From contig BDIU01000210.1 of the NCBI GenBank assembly GCA_002118135.1, positions 253,087-317,086 of the forward strand: DNA of 64,000 bases, written 5' to 3'. The DNA comes from Trebouxia sp. TZW2008 (taxonomy: Eukaryota > Chlorophyta > Trebouxiophyceae > Trebouxiales > Trebouxiaceae). Shown here piece after piece: positions 31,103 through 44,300 of this stretch; within the stretch, counting starts at the first letter, position 1, and the number at the start of each line of letters is the position of its first letter. The position numbers were made by a program, and so were the translations under genes. The notes beneath the pieces were generated by a model, which did no database searches, had not been told where the DNA came from, and saw only the letters and a program-made list of their open reading frames with translations.

Positions 31103-32746
31103 TGCTGATGTCCTAGGCCAGTTGCAGTGATATTCTGGGCAGACAACATTTTGAGGGCATCTACAGCTCTCTGTTGCAACACAAGAGGGAAAGGCATTGC
31201 TATGCAGACGCTGAATTCAAGCTGCGCAACCTTTTGCCAAATTTAGCGTTTTCTACCGTGCAGGCTCCACAGATGTACATGTGCAGCATCATCACATGCT
31301 GCATTGTGCCGTACAATGCTAATGAACAATGACTGTTTATTTGCCTCTACCAGTATGATACTGCGTAACTTTCTGGAGTTGTTCTGCAGCAAACTTCGGT
31401 CAAATTGTTATGCTCAAATTTGCATAAATACTAAGGCATGTTTTTCAGCATAAATTCCTCTGCATCGTTTAGCTGTGATCTTTGGTGACTCTTGTTCCTT
31501 GTAACCTTCATGATCATGCACCCCGTCAAGGGTCGAACCAGGGTTCGACAGGCCCTTCCAAAATAAGTGGATTTCCCACTTGAGGGCTCAATTTGATGGG
31601 GGGCAACGCAAATCTCGTAAACAGCCAATGTTGGTGGGCTACCTGCCTTCCAAGAAATAAAAGAAAAAGAAAAGTCTACGTCGTTAGGCGTCATAGCGGG
31701 AGCCCCTGTCTAAAGAGGCAGCCCGGGATTGCTGCCTTCAAAGCAACAACCCATAGAAGATTGACCTACGAGGGGTCAGCCCTTTGTCTTTTGCGTCTAT
31801 GGTTTGTCCTACTTTGAGAGCGTTCCGAAAATCTCCTAGACTTGTTGATACTGTGTGCACTTATCACAGAGTGATCATGAACTTTCCTAGTCAGTTTGTC
31901 AGCTGCCGCTTGCACAACACCCAAGACTTTCAAGGTCTGTTGGTTGCTAATGTATGTCGAGCCACAAGAGCCCTTGCAAGCCAAAAGTCAAGTGGGGGAT
32001 GTAATCAAATTATAAGCCAGCGAACCACGTTTCAGCTGGGCTTGCAAAGATGCTGTAGCATTTGTTCAAGCCCAATGGATCTTGCCAGTGTTAGGCCAGG
32101 TGTTTGACATGAGGCATCAGCTAGGCTGTCAGAAAACAGCTGCTTGGGCTGACTGAGGCTTCTGGTGACTTTTGTTGACTAGCTAGGAGGCTTTGTTTAC
32201 AGCTTTGCACTGCAGTGACGCTTGAAACAGCTCAGAAATCGCAGTGTATACATACACGTGTATGAGCAACGGTTTTTCCACTCAGCTTATGGCTGCAAAG
32301 CCCTGCGACATACATGTGCAGAAGCAATAAGTGCAAGACTCCTTCCCCGCAAGATGCCTTGCAACCATGCTGATTTTGAGTGGGCTTCCCACTTGAGCCC
32401 TGCAATTTCAAGGGGGCTTTGCCCCCCTCGAAATAGTTAACGCAGACAATTTCGGGTTTTCTGCGGGTTGTCGAACCCTGGGTCGAACCGCCCAATAGTG
32501 CATGTCGCTCGCATTGCTGCATGCGACTGGCCGAAGCGTGTAATCTCTCTCTGCATCACCAGACATGGCAGACAACTCTGGAGAGCACACACAACAGACG
32601 TGACCAGGTACAACTTGTGACATGCCAGAAAGCAAGGCTGTGTGTACTTTCGGTGATGCTTCAAGCGAGGTCACACCCCGGCTCGTTTGCAGGCTACACT
32701 ATTCGCGCAAAGTGCTGCGAGACCTTGCCTCGAACGCTCGTCAAGC
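31103..32746. other. Intergenic region with repeat remnants
   Basis: No exon seen. It contains the structured hairpin repeat (31672-31750), and two related GC-rich stretches, 31525-31620 and 32375-32495, sharing CCCACTTGAG, a CAATTT-GGGGG stretch and GGGTCGAACCAGGGTTCGAC (the latter on opposite strands). These look like ends of an old mobile element. The right end is the promoter and 5' UTR of the F-box gene. Confidence 0.5.
31672..31750 (+). repeat. Structured hairpin repeat, copy 2
   Basis: After an A-rich stretch (ATAAAAGAAAAAGAAAAGTC), GTTAGGCGTCATAGCGGGAG, CCCCTGTCTAAAGAGGCAGC, CCGGG can fold as CGGG/CCCG plus GCC.CT/AGAGGC; a second small stem, TTGCT/AGCAA, follows. Sister copies lie at 23.9 and 56.2 kb. 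Confidence 0.6.
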
Positions 32747-34573
32747 ATGATAGCATCAGGCTGGGCGGCTATGCCTATGGCAGTTTTGAGGCGTATTTTC
32801 GAGCTGCAGCCGAATGGCTTGGACAACACGGCTGTTTCAGCAACCTGCAAGGCATGGCGCGCGGCTCTCGAAAGCAGCACAGTTGACTCATTGGCTTTAT
32901 ACGCGGCTACGGGTGGTCAAGAGCAGCGCTGGCAGCGTTTTCTGTCTGCGAGATCAAGCATCAACAGTCTGGAACTGGTGCGAGCAGCTTCCTGGAACTT
33001 CAACTCTGACGCTCAGCAGTACAAACTGCACCGGTCAGATCAGATAGCGCGGGCCACAATGGACAGCATTCCCACAGCTTGCAGATCCTTGACACTCAGC
33101 GAATTCTGCTCTCACTACTTGAATCATTATGTCAATAAGTCACCGCAGCTTGAGCAGCTTACTTTTGAATGGAGTGCTCTGCCTTGTCAAGATTCCCTCA
33201 GACCACAAGCGATACCAGACCTGGCTCCCCTAAGCCGGCTGACAGAACTCACAACCAGCATGCAAAGTGAGGTGTTTGCAGACCTGTTCCCGCGATTGAT
33301 CGAATGCTGCCCAGCCTGTCTTGAGAGCCTGAAGCTACACGGATTTCACAAGGTCACAAGTGAGCAGAGTGTGGAACTACTGCCGCACTGTCTCCCTGGT
33401 CTCACTCAGCTGCACATCACAGACAGCATGCTTGAAATTCCTGATGAGCGTATCACCTGCCTAAGCAAGCTCAAAAGCCTAAGCCTGAAAGGCAGTTCAG
33501 TGCATGCGGGTAAAAGGCCAGACTTTGAGCGCCTGACAACCTTGACATTCCTGGATCTGAGTAACATGTACTGTCCCCAGGGGATGTTCAACTTGGTCCA
33601 GCCTTTTGAGAGTTTCACAGCATGGCCGGCTTTGGCTGTTTTGAAGATCCAAGGCTGCAAGCTGTTTTGCAACAGCACTAGCATAGACTTTGCTATGGTC
33701 AAGGAAGCAAGTGTCAGCTGTGTGGTCACTGATTTTGTACCGGCAGGCACAGTCATCCAGTTGCATTCTCTGCAAGATAAGCCGCTCAGTTTGGCGGTCA
33801 TTAGTCACAACGAGCTGGTGACTGGAATGGAAATTTTTCTGAAAGAGGGAGCGGAGCATTCAGCCGCAACATTGATGCAACTGGGCGCACAGCTCCCAAG
33901 ATTGTTCAGCCTTGAGGTTTGCTTTCAGCATTCACAAATCAAGACATTGCCAATGCGAATGCCTGAAGCAATATTCCCCATGCAATTGACAAGTTTGCGT
34001 ATCATGAACCTCATTATTGATAGCTTAGCATTGCAGTCTCTGACGTCTCTAGTCAGTCTGAAACTTGCACTCTTTGATAAAGATCGCAAGATTCCAGGGT
34101 GTATCAGCTTTCCAACTTGCCTGCAGGCACTCTCTTTTATTGGGAGTAGGCTGTTTGAACAAACTGCCCAACATAACCTGCTTGATTTGACTTGCCTGAG
34201 CTCAGCAACGCTCATTTTTACAGTGTGGTTGAACATAGCGCAGTTCAATGAGCGCCAGCCACCAACTTTGCCCTATCTTCCACCTTGTGTGACCCACTTG
34301 ACAGTACACGAAGAGGAAGAACGGATAGGCACGATAGATTGGACAGCTCTTAGTCAGTGTCATAGGTTGCAGCGTTTGACGCTAGGAAGTGTGCGTTCTT
34401 TGACGAAGGAACGCCAAGCGGTCCTTAGTACATTGCCCCTTTTGCTTAATGTCAACTATACATATGCGTATAGTGCTGATGAATGCGAGGTGCTGAAAAG
34501 AGATCCTCCCTTCTCAACCTATCAAGGCATTAAGATGCTGCCAGCATATGATTATGAACTGGATCCCGAATAA
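32747..34573 (+). CDS. F-box protein with leucine-rich repeats, intronless
   Basis: 608 residues in one exon. N-terminal F-box: AAMPMAVLRRIFELQPNGLD then NTAVSATCKAWRAALESSTV, with the usual Leu, Ile-Phe and Trp-Arg positions; it should bind SKP1 as substrate adaptor of an SCF ubiquitin ligase (family knowledge). The rest is irregular LRR: LEQLTFEWSALP, CLESLKLHGFHKV, LTQLHITDSMLEIP, LKSLSLKGSSVH, LTFLDLSNMYCP, LTSLRIMNLIIDSL, LQRLTLGSVRSL. The frame is open 60 nt upstream but without an ATG; the chosen ATG precedes the F-box by 8 residues. Unlike its neighbours it has no introns and no tandem echoes. Algal F-box/LRR genes are often a large family; the substrate is unknown. Confidence 0.88.
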   Translation: MIASGWAAMPMAVLRRIFELQPNGLDNTAVSATCKAWRAALESSTVDSLALYAATGGQEQRWQRFLSARSSINSLELVRAASWNFNSDAQQYKLHRSDQIARATMDSIPTACRSLTLSEFCSHYLNHYVNKSPQLEQLTFEWSALPCQDSLRPQAIPDLAPLSRLTELTTSMQSEVFADLFPRLIECCPACLESLKLHGFHKVTSEQSVELLPHCLPGLTQLHITDSMLEIPDERITCLSKLKSLSLKGSSVHAGKRPDFERLTTLTFLDLSNMYCPQGMFNLVQPFESFTAWPALAVLKIQGCKLFCNSTSIDFAMVKEASVSCVVTDFVPAGTVIQLHSLQDKPLSLAVISHNELVTGMEIFLKEGAEHSAATLMQLGAQLPRLFSLEVCFQHSQIKTLPMRMPEAIFPMQLTSLRIMNLIIDSLALQSLTSLVSLKLALFDKDRKIPGCISFPTCLQALSFIGSRLFEQTAQHNLLDLTCLSSATLIFTVWLNIAQFNERQPPTLPYLPPCVTHLTVHEEEERIGTIDWTALSQCHRLQRLTLGSVRSLTKERQAVLSTLPLLLNVNYTYAYSADECEVLKRDPPFSTYQGIKMLPAYDYELDPE

Positions 34574-35305
34574 AGGTTTTTGGTGTGAGATTCCCTTGAC
34601 AGAATCAGTTTTGGTGCCTGCTTGTGCCTTGATTCCGTTGAGGTTGAACATTCAACACAGGCTGCTGCATATGCTGTCTGACCACAATGTTGAGTAGTGA
34701 CAAAACTACTTGCTCCTGCTGCATCTTGCGCATATGTCAACATGATTGCAATCCGCTACACAGAAATTTGATGATCTCAACAGCTGATCTGAAGGGGAAT
34801 CCCGCCACTGCTTGCACACTGCAGGCAACTAGTTGTGATGGTGCAATGGTCTGGCTGAATTGCTCTGGCCCTAACGCCAAGCATTCATTGAAGAGACTTG
34901 CCAATCAATGCACTGAGTCAGTGTGCTACTGACCGAGTCATCAGCTGCTTCACAAGATTGATGAGCTGATCATGAAGGCATTAATGACTTTGTTGTCCAA
35001 GCTCAGCTTGTGCGCCGTCTTGCATGCGCACTAGAACGTTTCTGGCTTGCAATGACTGGCATGTGAGCACGCTGCTGGAATGATTGAATGATTGGTCAAC
35101 CTTGTGTGACTTACAATTTGCTGCGAGACAGGTGCAGGCCGCATTGCAATGCCATGTTGCAGCTTCATCCGGTGCTTTGAACCAACACTTGACGCACTTT
35201 TGATACCCTCATTCAACTCCGGAGTCTCGAGTTTCATGCAGTCGGGAATGTCACCCGCAGAACTGAGCAAAGCAAGGTTGCTGTGGACCCTGGCAGAGTG
35301 ACATC
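34574..35305. other. Intergenic, F-box gene to OSCA-like gene
   Basis: Nothing convincing on either strand. It holds the 3' UTR of the F-box gene and the promoter of the channel gene. Confidence 0.45.
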
Positions 35306-38300
35306 ATGTCTAGCACAGCAGCTCCTGCGCCCGCACCCGTCGTCGCGGTGATAAACTCGCCGCCACCACCACCTGCACCTCCTCCGCCACCAGTTCTCGG
35401 ATTCAACTGCACCTCTATCATATGCTACGACAACACGATATCCGACAACCAGATCGTCACTACGTGAGTGCCAGCTGTTCAAGCAGTGACCAACGAATTC
35501 ACAACAGCATGAGCAGGAACCAGTGCTGCTTCAAAGAAGGCTGACCAAAGACTGTAGCTCATGAACAAGAGTATTGTGTAGGCTATGGTTTGCAGCTTTA
35601 GTTGGCCTTGTGTGTTTGCTGGTTTTTGGGGCTTTCCGAAAGCACATTCGGATATACAGTACGCGTCTGGTAAGCCGGGTCTGCTTCTGCTCACATACCT
35701 TGCTTCCTCAGGCCTTGCCATTCGTCACTGTCTAAGCTTGCTCTGTGAAATGCAGTTTCTGCCACAAGTACATATCAAGCCTCCAAAGCTGCAGTTTGGT
35801 GGAATCCAGCAACTGTTGTGAGTACCCAGCTCTTGCATGTTTGCTTTTGCTCACATACACACAACCATAAGTGGGACACTGCTACTTTGCTGCAATATGG
35901 CATCATTCAGCTGAATTTGAGACATGACACTGATATGCTTGCTATGTCATGTATGGCATTTCACCTGTCACGTCAACAGTCTTGATGTTTCTCTGCACTG
36001 ATTTTGCCTGGGAGCATGATGTATCACTCAATTGATCCCTGACACCATTGTAAGTCACAGACTGTGCTTCATTTCCCTTTTTGCTGACACTGAGCTCAGT
36101 TGACCCTTCTACTGGCTTTGACATGCCCTGTTGTGGCTGCAGCACATGGTTGTACCCAGTGTTCAGGACAACAGACCTGGAGCTGCTGCATACAGCTGGC
36201 ATGGATTCCTTGGTAAGACTGCCCATGCGAGTCATATTTGTTTGCTATATTGACCAATCGATGATCATCCTCTGCCATGCGCTGTGCCATGCGCCGCGTT
36301 GCATGTGCCATTCATGTGTTTGAGCCTAGAAGCTAGGTCTGCATTGCTACTGCACACTGGAGGAGGTGTTTCTGCATGTTATGTCTAGTCATCCTGGGTG
36401 TTCCACAAACATGGGTGCCATAATTAGTCTAGAGCATATCTGGCCAGACCTGACGATGTCTGGCTGATGCATGGTACCAGCCTTGTCAGAATTTTGCAAT
36501 GTAATGTTGTCATGCTCAACTTGCACACAAAGTGTAGTGTTCCATCGATGCAAAGTGCTGCTTTCTGCATCATGCATGTCATGCATCAAAACAATGCTGC
36601 ACCTGACATTGCATGATGCAGTTGTTGCAGTTGTGTTCAGGTATAACCTGGGTTTGGTGCCTTCCTGTGACTCAAATTGCAGGCAATTTTGCGCCTCAGC
36701 TATTAAGCTCAGTGCATGTGAGATTGTCTGTGGTTGCTAGCTTGGGCTTGCAAAACTAAAGTTGCACCGATGCTCAACGCATTTGCATCAGGATATCTGT
36801 GGTTGATAGCTTGGGCTTGCAGAACAAGAACTGCAGTAATGTTGAGTACCTTCTTGCATGAGGAAAGCTGACCAGTGCCGCTTGCTGTATTGCACAAAGC
36901 TGTTTGCCGTAAAGGGAGATCGAGGCATGGCAAAGATATATGCTGCAGGGCACATTGATAGCTGTGCAGACAGGACTTGTGTGCCATTCTGGTAGAGCCT
37001 ATGGGTCACACAATGTGCACATCATGCTTTGGAACAATGCTGAAAGCCTTTTTGCATCAGAAAACTGAACCAGTGCTGCTTGCTGTGCAGATGATGAGCT
37101 GGCTAAACACCTTGGCGCTTCAGATTCTTCTTCCCATGACCATAGCGGGCTGTGTCATACGTAAGGCTGTCTTCCTTCTTGTCTTGCACACATCGTAGCA
37201 TTCATGCTACGCTGTTGTGCAGTCAAACCGTACCGGGCTGTGTGACATGTAGAGCTGCCTTTGCTCATGTTATGCACGTGTTGCAGCATGCATGGTGCAA
37301 CTGTTTGCAGTCAAATTGTAGCAGGCTGTATGATGTGTGAGGCTGCCTCTGCTTATGTGCTGGCGCACGTTGCATCGTGCATGCTGCATTGTTGCGTTTA
37401 CAGATTATAGCAAACTGTGTCATATGTAAGGCTGTCGTCCTTCATGTGGTGCACATGCACAGCATGCATGCTGCACTTGTGTGCATTTGAAACAGAACGA
37501 CCTGTGTGATATGTGAGGCTATTGTTGCTCATCTGCTGCACATGTTGCGTTTTGCATGCTGCATCATTGTGTGCACAAAGAACAGCGGGCTGTGAGATAT
37601 GCGAGACTGTCTTTGCGCATGTGACGCCCACGTGACAGCAAGCATGCTGTATTGTTGTGCGCTCAAACATTAGACTTGAGTTTTTCCATCTGTGAGGTTG
37701 CTGTTGATAGCTTTGTTCAGCTGAGAAGCGGTCGCACTCATCAAGCCGGGATCCTGCTACTTCTCTCTGCTTTTCATGCATCCTTGATTTTTGCCTGCAG
37801 TGCTGCCAGTGAATTTGTCCCAGAACAGGATACAGCTGGAGGCTTCTGGGGGCACCTCCGTGTCGGTCTCCAAGTTCAGCACGGCCACCTTGAGCAACAT
37901 TCCTAGAGGCTCAGGCTTGTTCTGGTGAGCCCTTTCATCAGTATCATCCTCCAATCTGTATCCTATCGTTGCTGCTGTCATTATCACAATCATCATCACC
38001 TTGAATTTGATCATGTACTGTGATGCTTGCAGACTCTGCCTGCCTGCCTTCCTGCCTGCCTGCCTGCCTGTCTGTCTGTCTGCCTGCCTGCCTGCCTGCC
38101 TGCCTGCCCATCTGTCTGTCTGTCTGTCCGTCCGCCTGTCCCTCCCATGCATGCAAGAATGCCTACTGGTCCATCAAAAGGCCAGAACACGACAGATGTG
38201 TGCAGACATGCATGAATGCAGACTTTTCTTTGCTTACTGCCTGCATCAAACTTGGCGCATGCATTCATCCATGCATGCTTGAATGCAGGATCCCTTTTGC

Positions 38301-41300
38301 ATGTGTGTATGTCTCCTGTGCCTGGATCATGTGGCTTCTGGTCAAGCATTACAGCGCTTATGTCATTCTGCGGCAGCATTCCTGACCAGTGAGAGGTACA
38401 GGAATAAATGCATGGATGTATGCCTGCAGGATTCCCTTTGCATATGTGCATGTGTCCCGCGCCTGGATCATGTGGCTGCTGGTCAAGTACTACAGCGCCT
38501 ATGTCATACAGTGACAGCGGTTCCTGACCAGTTCTGAGGCCTAAACCAATGAGTGGCATCAGGCAACGGATGGGTGAATGACTGCAGGATCCCCTTTGCA
38601 TATGTGTACGTCTCCTGTGCCTGGATCATGTGGTTGCTGGTGAAGTACTACAGCGCCTACGTCATCCTGAGACAGCGTTTCCTGACCAGTGGAGAGGCCT
38701 CAATCAATGAGTGGCATGAGCAGTATATGCAGAGCAGCCTCGATCACAGCAGCAAAGAAGAGCGGAAGGGCGTATTGGCGGCCTTGAAGCACTTCAAGCA
38801 GCTGTTTGACCCGAGCGAGGTAGGCTAACAGCTGTTTGCTGTTGGTTTTGATCTTGAAGTTATCTGTGATGTGTCAGGGATCATTGTCGTCGGTGCAACT
38901 GTTTACCTCAAGTCAGGTGGGAAGCTCAAGGCACCTGGCACAGAAGGCGAGTTACAGTTTGTCAGTCAATTTGTCACAAAGAACAGTCCAACTGATGCAC
39001 AGCATACGTCTTATTACTGTCTCAAGTGAGCCCATAGATACAGTTCAGATCTTGCTTTGTGCACAAGTTGCTGTTTGGCCGTTTTTTGAGAATTTCGAGG
39101 CTTTGCCACTGTACAACTTCTGCAATGCATTTGATTGTCAAACTGGCAGAGATGTCATTCATGCCAGTATATATGTGCCGATGGAGACGTTCATGCAGGA
39201 TGAGGCATCAGTCACGGTGGGGCTGGCCACAGCTGCCCTGTACCAGATGACCCGTTCACATTGTAAGCTGTCACTACAGATGTATCATGCAGCTCTTGCT
39301 ATTATGCAGATGGAGACGATTGTGGAGGATGAGGCCTCAGTCACAGTGGGGCCGGCCACAGCTGCCCTGTCCCAGATGACTAGTTCACATTGCAAGCTGT
39401 CATTACAGATGTATCATGCAGCTCTTGCTGTTATGCATAACAGATGGAGACAATCATGCAGGATGAGGCGTCAGTCACAGTGGGGCCAGCCACAGCTGCC
39501 CTGTCCCAGATGACCCGTTCACATTGCAAGCTGTCCCTACAGATGTATAATGCAGCTCTTGCTGTTATGCAGATGGAGACAATCATTGGGGATGAGGCGT
39601 CAGTCAAAGTGGGACCAGCTACAGCTGCCCTGTCTCAGATGACCCGTGCTGATGCATTTATACATGCTTAGACCATTCTGCAGGATGAGGCTTCAGTCAC
39701 AGCAGCATCAGCCACCAGTAGCATTATTCTCATGACTCGTGCTGATATGCATGCGTGCAGATGGGGACAACTATGGAGGATGAAGCGTCAGTCACAGTGG
39801 GGCTGGCCACTGCTGGCTAGTAGATGTGACTGCATAGTCAAGGCTTAGAACCTGAAGTATGTGGTCTCAACTTATACAACTTTGTATTTGCAGATGGAGA
39901 CGATCATGGAGGATGAGGCGTCAGTCACAGTGGGGCCGGCTACAGCTGCCCTGTCCCAGATGACGCGTCTGAGCAGCATGCGCTCCGCCTCCCCATCCCG
40001 CCTGCAGTCCACCCGGTCACATGTCAGCAGACATGGTACAACCCCTGCCTGTTTGTTGGTTGGTTTGTCACCTGTGACATTGTCTGTGTGAGCCCCTTGT
40101 TGGGTTGTTTAGGTAGTACCACTTTATCTTTTGCTCAATGACCTGTGGTACAATGCGCAAGGGCCACTGCTGCTATGTCTCACATGACTCGCTTGGGCAG
40201 CATGCGCTTTGCCTCTCCTTCCCGCCTGCAGTCCACCAGATCACATGCCAGCAGACACACTGCGCCTTTTTACAATCACTCTTGTTATTGTACATTACAG
40301 TCCACCAGGTTTCTTGCCAGTAGACACAGTACGCTGTCTTACAGTTACTCATGTTACAGTCTCTCACAACTAAGAAATTGTGAGCCAGCAGACACGCTGC
40401 AACCCTTGCCTACTGTTTGCTCAATCACGTCTCTCACAATCATGCAAAGCTGTGCAGATCTCATTTCAGCAGATACAAACACAACCCGTGCCTACTCTTC
40501 CAGATCCCTGCTTGGACAGTGCTCATATAGCTGTCGTTTCTCTCCTCAAGATCACATGCCAGCAGAAACAATGCAACCCCTGCCTGTATTTCTGCTGCCT
40601 GCTTCGGCTGTCATATTTTGTGCGATCGCATCTGTTGCCACAACTTGCAGTCGCCTAGATCTCTTGACATCAGGCACAGTACACCCCCTGTGTGAGTACT
40701 CAGTCATGTCTCAAGTCCATCAGGACACATGCCAGCATGGTGCAGTCCCTGCGTGCTTGCTTACACATATCTGTCACAATGTGCATCATTTGCTCTGCCT
40801 CTCCTTCCCAACGACAGTACACCAGTTTGATGTACTAATATGTCATTCTGTAAAATGCATGCTCTCAAAGTGGCATATTGGCACAGGGTTCAGGAGTACA
40901 TATCAACCACGAGCCTCCAACGAGTCATCCCAAGCCCCTCAGGACCCACAAGGGCTAGTGCTGGGGTCTGCCAGGGGCCCTGGCAACCCCCCCTTCAGAT
41001 CACTGAGGCAATTAGCCAAGTCACATGATGGCGCAATTGCCTCAGCAGCTCAGAAGGAGAGTGCACTCATGGCTCAGGTGGCTGAGTCACTTCACTCACC
41101 CACTTCACCTCATGCAAGGTTAGTCACGTGTAGTCAATCAGTCAATCAGTCAGTCAGTCAGTCAGTCAGTCAGTCAGTCAGTACAGTCAGGCACCTTGCT
41201 GATTCTGCTCACAGTCATAGACTCTTTTGTCAACAGCTGCCCATGTCAGACACGTGGCGGTCTGCTTGCTGCGCAATTGTTGCTTTCGGTTCATGCTTCA

Positions 41301-44300
41301 TTTTACCCATTGTAAATGTATGCTAGACAGGCTCAGCAGGGCCAGCTAGGTACAAACTGGAGCAATCAACTGTGTCCATCCAGCTACTGTGCTATGTAAC
41401 ATGTACCTGCGCACATTGCGCAGGTATCATATGGGTTTTGTGGATGAGGCTGAGTCCTCCTTGCAACCCCTGAGAACCCTGACGACCCAAGTGTTGAGTT
41501 GGCATGTCTGAGGCTCAAGCTCTACAGGATTGCAAAATGTGCAAAGGATTGCAGAATAGGCAGAACACATGACTGCATACTGCACAGGCATCATGTGGGG
41601 TTCGTGGATGAGGCTGGTCTCCCCCTTGCAACCCCCCCGAAGACCTCAACGACCCGAGCGCTTAGATGACATGTCTGAAGGCCATGCTCTACACCAGTGC
41701 AAAACACGTTGAGCATTGCAGAACAGGCAAGGATATGTTTGCACATTGCACAGGCACCATGTGGGGTTTGTGGACGAAGCTGGGATGCCCCTTGCACCCT
41801 CCCTCGCAACCCCCCCTGAAGACCCCAATGACCCAAGTCTCACCCCTGCACTCCAGCTGCAGTTGCCCACTGCTGACCTTTCTCAGGTGTGTCATGTCAA
41901 CTGCTATGCTGTTTTCTGCAAGCAGTCATATCTTTGGCGGCTGCTGCTGCTGCTGCTGTTGCTGTTGTTGTTTTGTGCAGATGCGTGATGCTCTGTCTGT
42001 GAGTCCTGTGTTGTCAGAATTAGGTTTCAGCATGTCCTCCCTGCCACATGTCCTGGTGTGCAGATGTGTGATGTGGAGTATGTAACAACATAGTGTCAAC
42101 ATTAGATATCAGCATGCAGCCAGCCTATGGGTTGCGAGCCCCGTTACCTTTCCATCACCCTGCCCCCTCAGGCCTATCTGTCCGTGCTGATGAGTGATGC
42201 GATGTCTGTCAGTGATGTGATGTCAACATCAGATGTCAGCATGCAGCCAGCCTATGGATTGCAACTCCCTGTATCCTTCACACAGCTTTGTCGCAAGTGA
42301 GTGATGCACTGTTTGTCAACTATGCGGTTGTGACCACAAACTGTTGTCTGTGCAGATGAGTGATGCGGTGTCTGTCAGTGATGTGAGATCAACATCAGAC
42401 ATAAGCATGCAGCCAGCCTATGGGTTACAACCCTTGTACCCTACCTGCAGCCCCCTCAGCTGCCCCTGACAGTGTCTGTCTGTGCAGACGAGTGATGCAG
42501 TGTCTGTTAGTGATGTGGTGTTAACATCAGACACAAGCATGCAGCCAGCCTATGGGTTACAGCCCGCTGTACCCTACCCGCAGCCCCCTAAGCTGCCCCT
42601 GACAGTGTCTGTCTGTGCAGATGAGTGATGCAGTGTCTGTTAGTGATGTGGTGTCAACATCAGATATAAGCATGCAGCCAGCTTATGGGTTGCAACCTCC
42701 TGTACCCTATCTGCAGCCCGGCCCCCCTGCAGCCCTACCTGATCATGACATCACCCAAGGAGCGTCGCCACACTTCACCCATAATCCTGTCTACAGGTGA
42801 GTCTGGAGTTGCAACAACTCTGGTGGAAGATTGCCAACCCTTTGAGTATTTTCTGTAAGCTATATTTTTTTAGCGTATGAGCGCATCTGGTAATAGGTGC
42901 AATGGTAGTTACCACGTATGTGATCTATCATGGGAGCAAGTAATACTGTGACCGACTTAGCCTGAGAACTCGAATTGGGACAACTGTCATGCAGGGCAGA
43001 GCTGACAGATATAGCGGGTTTGCAGCCCGCTTTGCCAGGTATGGGTCGCACTGGATACCCTCCGGCAGAAGAAGCACGGGCAGCTAGGTTAGACCACATC
43101 CAAAGCCCAACACAAAGAGCAGCAGGAATCACTGCTGGACACAGCCCAGCAAAGCATAAGGTCACTCATGACTCATCAAGGGCTGTTGCACACAGCCTTG
43201 GGGCACCATCAGGGGCTCTGTTGCACAGCCCTGGAGCTTCTGGCCCAGCAACAGACAACAGCCCTGAGGCTTCTGGCAGGGCTGCTGGGGACAGTCCTGG
43301 GCCTGTTGCAGAGGGTCTTGAGGATCATCCTAATGTGGAGCTGAGCCGATTCAGCTACGCTGCCTCAATTGAGTCTTGCGATGTGTATGGAGCCCCAGCA
43401 CCAGTTTCAATCAGCAGATATGAGCGCAATCCTCCACCAGAGACTGTTGAGGGAAAGCCAGGTGGGTGCACAGCAGCTGATGGCACTTGCAGCCACATGG
43501 CCTGCCTTAGTGACTAGCACGTCACACAATTTTTCGTCAACAGCAAACAGTTCGGTTTACTGATTTGCAATGCATCATGTTTGAGCTCATGCTTCAAACA
43601 AGCTTGTCCATTCACTGTACAGTAGTTTGCACATCGCCAATGGTCCTACAAGCTACTTCCAAATCAAGTCCCTTGGTAAGCTATCTATGTGTGCTGATAG
43701 CTTGCGTTCTGTCAGACTGTATATGTGACTATGTGTATCTATGCTGTACCGGCTGATTGCTGCTGACTGTGACTGATGCGTGCATGCAGCCAGAGAAGCT
43801 GTGTCCAAATTGTGGCGGATAGACGACATGCCCAGCTTTCAGCAAACATCTTAAGCTTTGTTCAAATACATACGCTTGGGGTGGCTGCATCATCTTATTG
43901 CTTTGCCATGTTCTGCAGCAAGGGAGGCTGTGTACAAGTGGTGGAGGACTGACAACATGCCAGCCACAAGGGAAGGGCCAAGGCTCATGGGCAAGCCCTC
44001 AGTGCGCTTCAGGAAGGTTGTCAACACCACTACTGATGACGGTCAGCTGGTGGCAGTGACTGCGCAGCAGTACGCTGTCCTAGTCATGGACGTGCCTGAC
44101 CTGGAAGCTGCTGCACGAAGGCAAGTACAGCAGCCCTCCTGTTCACTCCAACAATCAGCTGTCTGACATGTATTCCACATAAAAAAGCTTTACTACTACC
44201 ACTGATGACGGTCAGCTGGTGGCAGTGACTGCGCAGCAGGACGCTGTCTTAGTCACGCAGGTACCTGACCTGGAAGCTGCTGCACGGAGGCAAGTACAGC

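Noticed and set aside
32687..32746. F-box protein start at 32687
   Set aside because: The codon there is TTG inside an acceptor-like TTTGCAG; the first ATG at 32747 directly precedes the F-box.
35340..35400. Possible extensin or proline-rich wall protein (PPPPPAPPPPP)
   Set aside because: The Pro run is the short N-terminal exon of the channel gene and splices in phase to TM1.
38011..38601. Long - strand open frame (196 codons) rich in GRQAGRQ
   Set aside because: It is produced by the CTGC/CTGT microsatellite and runs antisense through the TM3 exon copies; no start context or splice logic supports it.
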